A stretch of 64,000 bases of DNA from Neorhizobium sp. SHOUNA12A (GTDB lineage: Bacteria; Pseudomonadota; Alphaproteobacteria; Rhizobiales; Rhizobiaceae), in NCBI RefSeq assembly GCF_023006505.1, contig NZ_JALBGV010000015.1:28309-92308 (forward strand). The letters are read 5' to 3'. The translations under genes were made by a program, and so were the position numbers. This document shows, in pieces, positions 9,055 to 19,777 of the stretch (position 1 is its first letter; each line of letters begins with the position of its first letter). The notes below the pieces were generated by a model. That model made no database searches. It was not told where the DNA came from and saw only the letters and a program-made list of their open reading frames with translations.

Positions 9055-10494
9055 TCACACGTTGAGAAGCAGGAATTCCCGCTCCCAGGGGCTGATAACC
9101 TGCATGAAGGTCTCGAATTCGCCGCGCTTGACGCCCGCATAGAGGCCGATGAATTCCGAGCTGAAGACGCTGGCAAGCGCCGGATCGGATTCGAGCAGCG
9201 ACACGGCTTCGAGCAGGCCGCGCGGCAGTTCGATCGACCCCTCGTTGGCTGTATCCTCGGTCGGCGGTCCCGGCTCGATCGCGTTCATGATGCCGAGCAG
9301 GCCGCAGCCGAGTGAGGCCGCAAGCGCCAGATAGGGATTGGCGTCCGAGCTTGGCAGGCGGTTTTCCACGCGGCGGGCATTCGCATCCGAGACCGGCACG
9401 CGGAAGGCGGTGGTCCGGTTGTCGTAACCCCAGGCATTGTTGACCGGCGCCGACATGTCGGGCGTCAGGCGGCGGTAGGAGTTCACATAGGGGGCCATCA
9501 TGGCGAGCGTCTTCGGCACATAGGTCTGCATGCCGCCGATGAAGTGGAAAAATTCCTTGGAAGCCGAACCGTCCGGGTTCGAGAAGACGTTCTTGCCGGT
9601 CTTGATGTCGACCACCGACTGGTGGATGTGCATTGCCGAACCCGCCTGGCCCTGCATGGGCTTGGCCATGAACGTGGCGTAGATGCCGTGTTTCATGGCC
9701 GCCTCGCGGATGGTGCGCTTGAACATGAACACCTGGTCGGCGAGTTCGATAGGATCGCCATGGCGCAGGTTGATTTCGAGCTGCGCCGGGCCTTCCTCGT
9801 GGATCAGCGTATCGATCTCGAGGCCCTGCTTTTCCGAGAAATGGTAGATGTCGTCGATCAGCTCGTCGAATTCGTTGATGCCGGCGATCGAATAACCCTG
9901 GCCGCCGAGGATGGAGCGGCCGGACCGGCCTTTCGGCGGATGCAGCGGATAGTCCGGGTCGTCGTTCTTGGCGACGAGATAAAATTCGATTTCCGGCGCC
10001 ACGACCGGTTTCCAGCCCCGCTCCTCATAGAGTTTGAGGATGTTCTTCAGCACGTTGCGCGGCGTATAGGGAACCGCCTTGCCTTCGGTATCAACGATGT
10101 CGCAGATCACCTGTGCGGTCGGGTCGGTTTCCCAGGGTACAACCGAAAGCGTCGAAAGATCCGGCACCAGCTTCAAATCGCTGTCGCGCGGTTCGTAGCG
10201 GAAGGTGCCGGTCTCTTCCGGGTATTCGCCGGAAATGGTGTGCCGGTAGAGGGCCGACGGCAGCGCCAGCGAGGTATTCGAGGTGAACTTCGAGGACGGC
10301 ATCATCTTGCCGCGCGGCACGCCGGCGAGATCGGGCGTGATGCACTCGATATCCTCTATCCCCCGTGCCCGAAGCCACGCGGCGGCCTCCCGCCAGTCCG
10401 CGACACCTCTGAGCGAAGTGAGCGTCGGCTGGGCAGTCGCGGCTTTCGCCACGGTGCCGGTTGCGAGGGCGGGAGCGTTTTTTTTGCGCGGCAT
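9055..10494 (-). CDS. puuA: Glutamine synthetase family protein, probable gamma-glutamylputrescine synthetase
   Basis: ATP-dependent ligase of 479 residues. Glutamine-synthetase features are visible: EIEFYLV, HEEGPAQLEINL, GSAMHIHQS, and the C-terminal VENRLPSSDANPYLALAASL. Length and sequence fit the PuuA branch, which couples glutamate to putrescine, better than housekeeping GlnA. The gene is followed with overlap by an FAD oxidase of the PuuB type, giving the first two steps of the gamma-glutamyl putrescine pathway. The polyamine importer potFGHI lies about 9 kb away. Substrate is inferred from family and neighbour. Confidence 0.85.
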   Translation of the reverse strand: MPRKKNAPALATGTVAKAATAQPTLTSLRGVADWREAAAWLRARGIEDIECITPDLAGVPRGKMMPSSKFTSNTSLALPSALYRHTISGEYPEETGTFRYEPRDSDLKLVPDLSTLSVVPWETDPTAQVICDIVDTEGKAVPYTPRNVLKNILKLYEERGWKPVVAPEIEFYLVAKNDDPDYPLHPPKGRSGRSILGGQGYSIAGINEFDELIDDIYHFSEKQGLEIDTLIHEEGPAQLEINLRHGDPIELADQVFMFKRTIREAAMKHGIYATFMAKPMQGQAGSAMHIHQSVVDIKTGKNVFSNPDGSASKEFFHFIGGMQTYVPKTLAMMAPYVNSYRRLTPDMSAPVNNAWGYDNRTTAFRVPVSDANARRVENRLPSSDANPYLALAASLGCGLLGIMNAIEPGPPTEDTANEGSIELPRGLLEAVSLLESDPALASVFSSEFIGLYAGVKRGEFETFMQVISPWEREFLLLNV

Positions 10495-10620
10495 GACACA
10501 TCGGGGTGAGGTTGATCGGATGTTCCATCATAACCACGGATTGGCGAATGGCGAGGGGGAGACGCCATTGACTTTGAGTTGCCGATCGAAAACAGCAGAT
10601 ATCGAAACAGGGAGCATGCG

Positions 10621-11802
10621 GTGACGCGGAAATTCGATGTCGTGGTTTTGGGCGCCGGCGGGGCCGGCATGATGTGCGCCATTCGCGCAGCCGGGCGCGG
10701 CCGTTCGGTGCTCGTGCTAGACCACGCCAAGGCGCCGGGCGAAAAGATCCGCATTTCCGGCGGCGGCCGCTGCAACTTTACCAATATCCATGCAAGCGCG
10801 AAAAACTATCTCTCCGCCAATCCGCATTTCGCCAAGTCGGCGCTCGCCCGGTACACGCCGCGCGATTTTCTGGACATGGTCGAACGCCACGGCATTCCTT
10901 GGCACGAAAAGACGCTCGGCCAGCTCTTCTGCGACGACAGCGCCAAGGACATTATCCGCATGCTGCTGTCCGAGATGAAAGCGGCGAACGTCGTGCTTGA
11001 ACTGCAGAAGCAGGTCACGTCGATCGAAAAGACGCCAGAAGGTTTCCGCATCGGCACCTCCGATGGACCGGTGGAGGCGGCATCCCTGGTGGTTGCGACC
11101 GGCGGCAAGTCGATCCCCAAGATGGGCGCCACCGGTTTTGCCTACGATATAGCCCGGCAGTTCGGGCTGAAGATCGTCGAGACGCGGCCGGCGCTCGTGC
11201 CCCTGACGCTCGATCCGAACCTGCTCGAAAAGCTCTCGCCGCTTTCCGGCATCTCGGTGCCCGCCGAGGTCCGTCACGGCAGCACAGCGTTTCGCGAGGC
11301 ACTGCTCTTCACCCACCGGGGTTTGAGCGGTCCGTCGATCCTGCAGATCTCCTCCTATTGGCGGGAAGGCGACGACGTGACGCTGGTCATCGAGCCCGAT
11401 CTTGATATCGCAGCGATGCTCAAGACAGCCCGCAAGACCAACGGTCGCCAGGCGGCGCAAACGGTGCTGGCGGAGGTGCTGCCGAAACGACTGGCGCAAT
11501 TCTTCGTCGAGGCGCGCGGCCTGACGGCCCATCTCGCCGATCTTTCCGGCAAGGCGATCGAGGGCCTGGCCGCCTCGATCCAGACCTGGCCCATCCGGCC
11601 CGCCGGCTCCGAAGGTTACCGGACGGCCGAGGTGACGCTCGGCGGCATCGATACGTCCGAACTGGACTCGAAGACAATGCAGGCAAAGGCGGTATCCGGC
11701 CTTTATTTCATCGGCGAATGCGTGGATGTGACCGGTTGGCTCGGCGGCTACAATTTCCAATGGGCCTGGGCTTCGGGCCATGTTTGTGGGGACGCATTGT
11801 AG
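10621..11802 (+). CDS. NAD(P)/FAD-dependent oxidoreductase, YhiN/HI0933 family
   Basis: Flavoprotein of 393 residues starting at GTG 10621, with GGGAG six bases upstream; an upstream TTG frame extension is not convincing. The Rossmann motif VVVLGAGGAGMMCAIRA is at the N-terminus, followed by the family signature GEKIRISGGGRCNFTNI. The C-terminal GLYFIGECVDVTGWLGGYNFQWAWASG is diagnostic of this family. The reaction in vivo is not established for most members. It is divergent from puuA with 126 bp between, but a functional link is not evident. Confidence 0.88.
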   Translation: MTRKFDVVVLGAGGAGMMCAIRAAGRGRSVLVLDHAKAPGEKIRISGGGRCNFTNIHASAKNYLSANPHFAKSALARYTPRDFLDMVERHGIPWHEKTLGQLFCDDSAKDIIRMLLSEMKAANVVLELQKQVTSIEKTPEGFRIGTSDGPVEAASLVVATGGKSIPKMGATGFAYDIARQFGLKIVETRPALVPLTLDPNLLEKLSPLSGISVPAEVRHGSTAFREALLFTHRGLSGPSILQISSYWREGDDVTLVIEPDLDIAAMLKTARKTNGRQAAQTVLAEVLPKRLAQFFVEARGLTAHLADLSGKAIEGLAASIQTWPIRPAGSEGYRTAEVTLGGIDTSELDSKTMQAKAVSGLYFIGECVDVTGWLGGYNFQWAWASGHVCGDAL

Positions 11803-11943
11803 TATAGGTTGATTCAGCAGTTGTTAATGTGAGCGCCCCATCCTGCCTTAATGCCAGCCAATTCCTGTGGTTTAAGGCAGGCATGCGCTTCCTGCCGGTG
11901 GCGGCTGGAGCGCCAGAGCAACTTGCCTTGGAGTGCCGTTTCC

Positions 11944-12081
11944 ATGCAGAGACCCAGCCGTGCCCGCGCAATCGCAATCGCTAAGGTTCAGGATAACCAG
12001 AAGCTCATTCGCCTGCGTTTTCTCGCGATCGCCATCGGTGCAACGGCCGCGCTCCTCGCGCTTCCGACGCTTTTCTTCTAA
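11944..12081 (+). CDS. Small single-span membrane protein (45 aa), hypothetical
   Basis: A short frame beginning MQRPSRARAIAI with a basic N-terminal half and a hydrophobic C-terminal segment (LAIAIGATAALLALPTLFF) that could span the membrane once. GGAGTG lies seven bases before the ATG. The frame is open further upstream, but those residues look non-coding. A small hairpin (12080-12095, stem AAGAGC/GCTCTT) overlaps and follows the stop. No function can be assigned. Confidence 0.4.
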   Translation: MQRPSRARAIAIAKVQDNQKLIRLRFLAIAIGATAALLALPTLFF

Positions 12082-12301
12082 GAGCTTCCGCTCTTCGATC
12101 TCATCGCGCGCCTGAATGGCGGCGGTCTCAAGCCACGCTCGCGGAGCGCTGGCGTCTTGTTTTGCGCATTTCCGACCTACGGTTTGCGTCAGCTCCGCAC
12201 CTCGGCGGCCTCTTTAATTCAATACATTCAAATTTAGTAATTTTTCACTTCCGCCAGCGATATTCGGTCAGTTCATAGTTTTGTGGGGAAGCTGGCCTTT
12301 T

Positions 12302-14137
12302 ATGATCAAAATCCTGCCGTCATCCGTGGTATCGCGGATCGTTCTTCTCTGCCTCTTGATGATCTTCCTCGCGGTGATAGCCGTTGGCGGTCTCACCTAT
12401 GCATACCTGCGCGGCGATATCATGGATACGGCGAGGGGAGATGCGCGCAAGGCGATACGCACCATGAGCCTGCTTTACGATCTTGAGCTGGATGGCGCCA
12501 AAAGCGAGATCCGCGACGGCGCGGTCATCCGTGTCAGCCAAGGCGAGGGGACGGTGAAAGATCATGACATGGTCGATCGTACGGCAACTGCCATCGGTGG
12601 CGTCGCAACCCTGTTCGAAAAGAAGGGCACTGACTATGTCCGGATATCGACCAATGTGAAGACGGAAAAGGGCGAGCGGGCGGTCGGCACCAAGCTTGCC
12701 GCGGAGCACCCGGCGCAGCCGTTTCTGGCGCGCGGAGAGGCTTATTTCGGTCCCGCGGTGTTGTTCGGCAAGGATTTCATGACGGGTTATTTCCCGATCA
12801 CCAATGCTTCGAACAACGTCATCGGCCTACTTTTCATAGGCATTCCGATGGAAGTCTATTTCGCCCATATCGCTACCGCGGGCTATGTCGTCATCGGCAC
12901 GTCGCTCGCCGCTCTCCTCGTCGTCGGCATTGCAAGCCTGTTCGCCCTTCGTATGCTGCTCCGGCCGCTCGGCGTGCTGACCGGCACTGTACATGCGCTT
13001 GCCCAAGGCAATGACGCCACCGAAATACCCTATGCTGAACGCCGCAACGAATTCGGCAATATCGCCCGCGCCTTGGAAGTCTTCCGGGAAGCGGCGCGTG
13101 AGAAGCAACAGATGGAAAGCCGCAGTGCCGAGGATCGCGCCGAAGCGGAGGCCGAACGCCTTCGCAACGATGCCGAAAAACAACGTGTCGACCGTCAGAT
13201 CGATACGGCCGTCAGCGAATTGGGTGCGGCTTTGGCCCGCCTAGCTGATGGCGATCTGTCGAGCACGATCGAGACGCAGTTCTCCGGTCGGCTGGAACAA
13301 CTGCGCACCGACTTCAATGGCTCTATCATCCGGCTGCGCGATACGCTTTCTCACATCCGCCAAAGCACACTCTCCATCCAGAAGAGCAGTGCCGATCTCA
13401 GCCATTCCTCGGAAGAGCTTTCGCGACGCACCGAAACCCAGGCAGCTTCCCTCGAAGAGACGGCCGCCGCCGTTGATGAGATCACCGCAACGGTCCGTTC
13501 TTCGGCCGAACGCGCCCACGAGGCCAACCGCGCCGTTTCGCTTACCAAGAAAAGTGCCGACAGTTCCGGCACGGTGGTAAGCAATGCGGTCGGCGCCATG
13601 GGACGTATCGAGGAGGCTTCGGGGAAGATCGAGTTGATCATCGAGGTGATCGACGACATCGCTTTCCAGACCAACCTGCTGGCGCTCAATGCCGGCATCG
13701 AGGCGGCCCGGGCCGGCGAGGCCGGCAAGGGTTTTGCGGTCGTGGCGCAGGAAGTTCGCGAACTGGCGCAACGTTCCGCCAGTGCCGCCAAGGAAATCAA
13801 GGACCTGATCACCCAGTCGAGCCGGGAGGTCGGCTCCGGTGCCGGCCTGGTGCAGGAGGCGGGCGAAGTGCTGGCGGCGATCAGCCAGCAGATCACCGGC
13901 GTCAGCCAGCACGTGGAAATGATCGCGACCGCCAGCCAGGATCAGTCGGCCGCATTGCAGGACATCAACAACTCCGTCAACCGCATGGACCAGATGACCC
14001 AGCAGAACGGCGCGATGGTCGGCGAAACCACGGAAGCGAGCCGACGCCTTGCAAGCGAAGCGGATGCCCTGCTTCAACTGGTAGAGCAGTTCCGCATCGA
14101 TACGAGCAGTCGTTCCCGTTACTCTCGCGCTGCGTAA
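12302..14137 (+). CDS. Methyl-accepting chemotaxis protein with periplasmic Cache domain
   Basis: Transmembrane chemoreceptor of 611 residues. It has an N-terminal membrane segment (about 12-32), a periplasmic domain of the Cache3-Cache2 type (about 35-190, with [12 protein letters not shown]), a second membrane segment (about 195-220), a HAMP domain, a charged coiled-coil stretch and the MCP signalling domain. The conserved hairpin tip [23 protein letters not shown] is intact. No CheB/CheR tethering pentapeptide is visible at the C-terminus. I use ATG 12302; a TTG at 12281 is also in frame. The ligand is unknown. No chemotaxis operon is nearby. Confidence 0.9.
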   Translation: MIKILPSSVVSRIVLLCLLMIFLAVIAVGGLTYAYLRGDIMDTARGDARKAIRTMSLLYDLELDGAKSEIRDGAVIRVSQGEGTVKDHDMVDRTATAIGGVATLFEKKGTDYVRISTNVKTEKGERAVGTKLAAEHPAQPFLARGEAYFGPAVLFGKDFMTGYFPITNASNNVIGLLFIGIPMEVYFAHIATAGYVVIGTSLAALLVVGIASLFALRMLLRPLGVLTGTVHALAQGNDATEIPYAERRNEFGNIARALEVFREAAREKQQMESRSAEDRAEAEAERLRNDAEKQRVDRQIDTAVSELGAALARLADGDLSSTIETQFSGRLEQLRTDFNGSIIRLRDTLSHIRQSTLSIQKSSADLSHSSEELSRRTETQAASLEETAAAVDEITATVRSSAERAHEANRAVSLTKKSADSSGTVVSNAVGAMGRIEEASGKIELIIEVIDDIAFQTNLLALNAGIEAARAGEAGKGFAVVAQEVRELAQRSASAAKEIKDLITQSSREVGSGAGLVQEAGEVLAAISQQITGVSQHVEMIATASQDQSAALQDINNSVNRMDQMTQQNGAMVGETTEASRRLASEADALLQLVEQFRIDTSSRSRYSRAA

Positions 14138-14327
14138 TATTTGCGGATGTCAAAGTAGGGGTGACGCCGCCTTTACGTCTGCTCCTGAACCGCAGCAGGC
14201 TGGCGAACCAGCTCGGATAGGGCTGGGCGTAACGTTCATAAAAATCGTTTTCCGCGGCTACGTCACGACGGATGGACTTTGTTCCGAAGGGATAGGAAAA
14301 GGCGGCTGCGACGATGTTCTCATGCAT
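13977..14327 (-). CDS. Hypothetical small protein divergent from a LysR gene
   Basis: A frame of 116 codons starting ATG 14327 with GGAG eight bases upstream. The first ~52 residues ([20 protein letters not shown]..., then [21 protein letters not shown]) look like a genuine small basic protein. The remaining half runs antisense into the end of the chemoreceptor gene and looks like read-through of non-coding frame, so the original stop codon may have been lost. The start faces the LysR gene across 90 bp, the usual arrangement for a LysR target. Unrecognised; coding status is uncertain. Confidence 0.35.
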   Translation of the reverse strand: MHENIVAAAFSYPFGTKSIRRDVAAENDFYERYAQPYPSWFASLLRFRSRRKGGVTPTLTSANITQRESNGNDCSYRCGTALPVEAGHPLRLQGVGSLPWFRRPSRRSAGSSGPCG

Positions 14328-14417
14328 CGGAATTGCTCCGTTTGTGGAAATCGTCTCCTCTATTAAACCTCAAAAACTGCTTCTTGTACCGCCGATTTCC
14401 CGCTATGTCTTTCACTC

Positions 14418-15281
14418 ATGAAAAACATCAACTGGGATGCCTACGAGCTTTTCATGCAGGTCGCCCGGCTTGGCGGCCTGTCCGGTGCTGCCGGCATCAC
14501 CGGATTGAGCCCCGCGACGATCGGCCGGAGGATGCTCGATCTGGAAGAGGCAGTCGGGCGGCCGTTGTTTTTACGCAGCCGTACCGGCTATCAGCTGACC
14601 GCCGACGGGTCTGCGTTGCTTGCCCAGATTCTGGAGATGGAAGGCGCCGCCCGCCGCATCGAGAGCTGGAAACGGGAAGGCGCCGGTTCGACACTGGTGC
14701 GGGTCGCCTGCGGCACCTGGCTTGCCTGGATGTTCACCCGCAATCTCTCGCTTATCCGCACTGAGCGCGATGACTTCCGCCTCGATTTCTATGTCGCCGA
14801 GCGACGAGCGAGCCTTGTGCATCGGGAAAGCGATATCGGCATCCGCGCGTTCGAACCGGACGAGCCGAACCTCGCGGCGACCAGGCTCGGGGAAGTCGCC
14901 TATGCGGCCTATCGGGCCCGCAACGCCCATCCCTCGGCTGCCGAACGCTGGCTTGCGGTCTCGGAGGAGGACGCGATTTCCGCCTATTTGCGCTGGCCGC
15001 ATCAGGAACGGGGAGGTCAGGTGGTCGTCACCGTCAACCGCCCGCGTTCTCTGCGTGATCTGGCACTTGGCGGCGCCGGGACCGCGGTCCTGCCCTGTTT
15101 CGTCGGCGATCAGGACATGCGGCTGGAGCGCGTCGGAGGAGAGATCGAAAGCCTGCGCCACAATCAGTGGATCGTCATGAACAACGACGATCGCCACCGC
15201 CGGGATATCCGCGCGGTGGTCGATCGGATGGTGAAGTTCGTCCGCGGCCACGGCCCGCTTTTCGCAGGCCGCCAGCCTTAA
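14418..15281 (+). CDS. LysR-family transcriptional regulator
   Basis: Regulator of 287 residues. The N-terminal winged helix-turn-helix is visible as WDAYELFMQVARLGGLSGAAGITGLSPATIGRRMLDLEEAVGRPLF (residues 5-52 approx.), followed by a LysR-type substrate-binding domain. The binding domain is somewhat shorter and more divergent than usual. It is divergent from a short hypothetical gene and convergent with the small gene behind aceA. Effector and targets are unknown. Confidence 0.88.
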   Translation: MKNINWDAYELFMQVARLGGLSGAAGITGLSPATIGRRMLDLEEAVGRPLFLRSRTGYQLTADGSALLAQILEMEGAARRIESWKREGAGSTLVRVACGTWLAWMFTRNLSLIRTERDDFRLDFYVAERRASLVHRESDIGIRAFEPDEPNLAATRLGEVAYAAYRARNAHPSAAERWLAVSEEDAISAYLRWPHQERGGQVVVTVNRPRSLRDLALGGAGTAVLPCFVGDQDMRLERVGGEIESLRHNQWIVMNNDDRHRRDIRAVVDRMVKFVRGHGPLFAGRQP

Positions 15282-15294
15282 ACCTGTCTTTCGA

Positions 15295-15534
15295 TCACTG
15301 CATCCGGTTGGTGACGACGACCGGGATCATCAGGTCGCCCCAATGACCGCCGCCGCCATGGTGCCGGGCGGAACGGACGAGCTCCACCGAAACCCCGGCC
15401 TCGACCGCCTTCATGATTGCATGGTTGAGGCGGTGCAGATCGTTGGCAAGCGTGCGGATTGCTGCCTGCTGGTCGGGCGTCATCGCCGTCGACTGCTCTT
15501 CTGCGCGTTCCTTGACGTGGGTCTGGATGTTCAT
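15295..15534 (-). CDS. Conserved small protein downstream of isocitrate lyase
   Basis: A 79-residue soluble protein beginning MNIQTHVKERAEEQ with a helical, charged N-terminal half and a His/Gly-rich segment (ARHHGGGGHWGD) before a hydrophobic end. It has a strong ribosome site (AAGGAGGAGAA) and starts 32 bp after aceA on the same strand, so it is probably co-transcribed with it. A small conserved gene follows aceA at the same place in Sinorhizobium, as far as I recall. Function is unknown; the His-rich patch could bind metal, which is speculation. Confidence 0.75.
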   Translation of the reverse strand: MNIQTHVKERAEEQSTAMTPDQQAAIRTLANDLHRLNHAIMKAVEAGVSVELVRSARHHGGGGHWGDLMIPVVVTNRMQ

Positions 15535-15566
15535 GTCGGTTCTCCTCCTTGTGATGGGGTTCAGGC

Positions 15567-16856
<1,290 letters not shown>

Positions 16857-16917
16857 TGCTTTCCTCCTATGTAAATCGGCGAGCCAAGGTATGGCGCTTT
16901 TGATGTGACTGAATTTA

Positions 16918-17008
16918 CAGAAAAGAATGCTGCACTGCCAGAAAAGATACAGAAATGCGGGTATGAAAGGGGTTAGGTTGTCTTGTCTTTCACAAAGGGT
17001 TCTGTGAA
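16918..17008. promoter_or_regulatory. aceA/regulator intergenic region with repeated operator-like motifs
   Basis: The shared 199-bp region between aceA and the divergent regulator contains CAGAAAAGA twice (16918-16926 and 16939-16947, 21 bp apart) and CAGAAATG (16950-16957, a further 11 bp), so all three lie on one face of the helix. A dyad TTCACA-N8-TGTGAA lies at 16989-17008, closer to the regulator gene. These are candidate binding sites for the regulator or a catabolite control protein. The assignment is inference from position and repetition. Confidence 0.4.
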
Positions 17009-17055
17009 GATGTCACAATGGTAAATGCGGCGGGCTGGCCGATTTTGTAAAAGCG

Positions 17056-18483
17056 GTGACAAAAGTGGCGGAGCGAAAGATTTTTGCCGGCCCGCGGGTA
17101 CGGCGGGTGCGATTGGGGCTTGGGCTCACCCAGACGGCAATGGCCGAAGCGCTCGGCATTTCGCCCTCCTATCTCAACCTCATCGAGCGCAACCAGCGGC
17201 CGCTCACGGTCCAGCTCCTCTTGAAGCTTGCCTCGGTCTACAAGGTCGATCTCGATACGCTGCAGGGGGAAGGTGGCGGTCTTGCAGGGCGGCTGCGCGA
17301 GGTGTTCGCCGATCCGCTGCTGGCAGGCGAGATCCCGGGGGATCAGGAAATCATCGAGGTGGCGGAGGCCGCCCCCAACGCGGCGCTGGGGCTGATGAAG
17401 CTCTATCGCGCTTATCGCGAGCAAGCTGCCCGGCTTTCCGATCTTTCCGATCTGCTGGCCCGCGAGGGTCACGAGACCTCGATCGCCGGCACGCGCCTGC
17501 CGATCGACGAGGTGCGCGAGACGCTGCAGCGTCGCCCTAACTTTTTCCCGCGTATCGAGGATGCGGCCGAAACTTTCATGGCTAGGCTCGGGACCGGCGA
17601 CGAACTGCCTGGCGCCTTGAAGGTCTGGGCGAAGAACGAGCACGGCATCGTGGTGCGTACGCTGCCGGTTCATGCCATGCCGAACCTGCGCCGGCGGTAC
17701 GACCGCCATTCCATGCGGCTGTTTCTGTCAGAACGGCTCTCGCCCTTCGACCGGACGCGCGAGCTTGCCATGGAAGTGGCGCTGCTTGCATTAGGCCAGG
17801 AGATCGCCACCGAACTCGACGATCTAAACCTCTCCACCAACGAGGCGCGACGCATCGGCCGCTTCGAGCTCGCCCGTTATGCCGCTCATGCGCTGATGAT
17901 GCCTTATGGGGCTTTTCTCACGGCAGCCCAGCGCGCCCGATACGACCTCGACGTATTGCGCTCCCGTTTCGACGTGTCGTTTGAGCAGGCCGCCAACCGG
18001 CTCACGTCGCTTGCCCGGCCCGGCACTCCGGGCATCCCGTTTTTCATGATGGAAGTCGATCACGCCGGTAACGCCATCCGCCGCGCCGGTGCGCAAGGGT
18101 TCCCGCAGGCCCGTTTCGGCGGGCTCTGTCCGAAGCTAGGCCTTCATGCCGCCTTCCTTCAGCCGGGACAGGTTCTCGTCGATCGGGTCGAGATGCCGGA
18201 TGGCGCCGCATTCCTGACGCTGTCGCGCACGCTCGAAGGCCCGCAGGCGGGATTCGGCGAGCGTATCCGCCGTACGGCAATTCTTCTCGGCTGCGATCTG
18301 TCGAGCGGAGGCGACACCGTCTATGGCGAGGCACTGCCGGGGGCCGTCGGAACGGTGCTTGCCGGCACCGCCTGCCGGCTCTGCGAAAGGCAGGGTTGCC
18401 TCTCCCGCGCCGAGCCTCCGGTCACGAGACCGCTCGGTCTGGATGAGATGGTGACCGGTCTCAGCGCCTTCGATTTCCAATGA
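17056..18483 (+). CDS. ScfR/RamB-type short-chain fatty acyl transcriptional regulator (XRE-IrrE-DUF2083)
   Basis: Regulator of 475 residues (GTG 17056; GTG 17065 would give 472 beginning VAERKIFAG). An N-terminal XRE helix-turn-helix (about residues 14-68, RLGLGLTQTAMAEALGISPSYLNLIERNQR) is followed by an IrrE/ImmA-like domain around 190-280 with FELARYAAHALMMPY, and a C-terminal DUF2083-type domain ending CRLCERQGCLSR. This architecture belongs to regulators of glyoxylate-cycle and acyl-CoA genes. Divergence from aceA supports that role. The HExxH metal site of true ImmA peptidases is absent, so it probably senses rather than cleaves. Confidence 0.88.
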   Translation: MTKVAERKIFAGPRVRRVRLGLGLTQTAMAEALGISPSYLNLIERNQRPLTVQLLLKLASVYKVDLDTLQGEGGGLAGRLREVFADPLLAGEIPGDQEIIEVAEAAPNAALGLMKLYRAYREQAARLSDLSDLLAREGHETSIAGTRLPIDEVRETLQRRPNFFPRIEDAAETFMARLGTGDELPGALKVWAKNEHGIVVRTLPVHAMPNLRRRYDRHSMRLFLSERLSPFDRTRELAMEVALLALGQEIATELDDLNLSTNEARRIGRFELARYAAHALMMPYGAFLTAAQRARYDLDVLRSRFDVSFEQAANRLTSLARPGTPGIPFFMMEVDHAGNAIRRAGAQGFPQARFGGLCPKLGLHAAFLQPGQVLVDRVEMPDGAAFLTLSRTLEGPQAGFGERIRRTAILLGCDLSSGGDTVYGEALPGAVGTVLAGTACRLCERQGCLSRAEPPVTRPLGLDEMVTGLSAFDFQ

Positions 18484-18606
18484 GTTTTGCGGCGGCGCAC
18501 ATTCCCCCTTGTAGGGTGTAGAATTACTTTTTACTCTCGCGGAAAAATATAAGGGAATTAGGCGCGATTTGACGATTGCGCAGACAAAACTGGAACAGGA
18601 GAGATC

Positions 18607-19704
18607 ATGAAAAGTCATTTGCTCAGCCTTGCCGCCGCAGTTGCCGCGGCGGCTTTCGCCGCGACGGCTGCTCTGGCCCAGGAGCGTGAAGTCCGCGTCT
18701 ACAATTGGTCGGACTATATCGACGAATCGATCCTGGGGGATTTCACCAAGGAGACCGGCATCAAGGTCATCTACGACGTGTTCGACAACAACGAGATGCT
18801 GGAGACCAAGCTTCTGGCTGGCGGCTCCGGTTACGATGTCGTCGTGCCGACCGGCCCGTTCCTCGCCCGCCAGATCCAGGCCAAGGTGTTCCAGAAGCTC
18901 GACAAGTCGAAACTGCCCAATCTTTCCAACATGTGGCCGGTGGTTACCGAGCGGCTGGCGAAATACGATCCCGGCAATCAGTATGCCGTCAACTACATGT
19001 GGGGCACCACCGGCATCGGCTATAACGTCGACAAGGTGAAGGCCGCACTCGGCGACGTGCCGATCGACAGCTGGAATGTTCTCTTCAAGCCGGAAAACGC
19101 CGCAAAACTGAAGTCCTGCGGCATCAACATCCTCGACGCATCCGACGAGACTTTTGCGATCGCGCTGAACTATCTCGGCAAGAATCCCGACAGCAAGGAC
19201 ACCAAGGACCTCGAAGCCGGCGGCGCCGTCTACTCGAAAATTCGCAAGTCGGTGAAGACCTTCAATTCGTCGGCCTATATCGATGAACTCGCCAATGGCG
19301 ACAGCTGCATCACGATCGGCTGGTCGGGCGACGTGTTGCAGGCCAAGACCCGCGCCGAGGAAGCCAAGAACGGCGTCAAGATCCGGTTCGTCATTCCCAA
19401 GGAAGGCACGTATATGTGGTTCGACAACCTCGCGATCCCCGCGGACGCGAAGCATGTCGACGAGGCGCATGCCTTCATCAACTACCTGATGAAGCCGGAA
19501 GTCATCGCCAAGGCTTCCAACTTCGTTCAATACGCCAACGGCAACCTGGCTTCGCAGAAGTTCATCGACAAGGAAGTCTTGGAAAATCCCTCCGCCTATC
19601 CACCGGAAGACGTCGTCAAGAAGCTCTTCACCATTTCGCCATACGGGCCGCGCGAGCAGCGGGTCCTGAACCGGGTCTGGACGCAGATCAAGACCGGTAG
19701 CTGA
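18607..19704 (+). CDS. potF: Polyamine ABC transporter substrate-binding protein
   Basis: Periplasmic binding protein of 365 residues with a classical signal peptide (MKSHLLSLAAAVAAAAFAA..., probable cleavage after ALA about residue 24). The mature start REVRVYNWSDYIDESIL and motifs YMWGTTGIGYN and GWSGDVLQA are characteristic of PotD/PotF. It captures putrescine or spermidine for the importer encoded downstream. AGGAG precedes the start. It is the first gene of potFGHI; an intercistronic hairpin lies between it and potG. Confidence 0.93.
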   Translation: MKSHLLSLAAAVAAAAFAATAALAQEREVRVYNWSDYIDESILGDFTKETGIKVIYDVFDNNEMLETKLLAGGSGYDVVVPTGPFLARQIQAKVFQKLDKSKLPNLSNMWPVVTERLAKYDPGNQYAVNYMWGTTGIGYNVDKVKAALGDVPIDSWNVLFKPENAAKLKSCGINILDASDETFAIALNYLGKNPDSKDTKDLEAGGAVYSKIRKSVKTFNSSAYIDELANGDSCITIGWSGDVLQAKTRAEEAKNGVKIRFVIPKEGTYMWFDNLAIPADAKHVDEAHAFINYLMKPEVIAKASNFVQYANGNLASQKFIDKEVLENPSAYPPEDVVKKLFTISPYGPREQRVLNRVWTQIKTGS

Positions 19705-19711
19705 TCAAGGG

Positions 19712-19737
19712 CGGGGCAGGCGGAAACGTCTGCCCCG
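19712..19737 (+). promoter_or_regulatory. Intercistronic hairpin between potF and potG
   Basis: Stem CGGGGCAG (19712-19719) and CTGCCCCG (19730-19737) with a 10-nt loop and no run of T afterwards. Such structures behind binding-protein genes usually protect the upstream mRNA, giving more binding protein than membrane subunits. The role here is inferred. Confidence 0.55.
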
Positions 19738-19777
19738 ATTACTTTCGGGCGGCCATCGGGGCGAAATGGGGTAAGGC

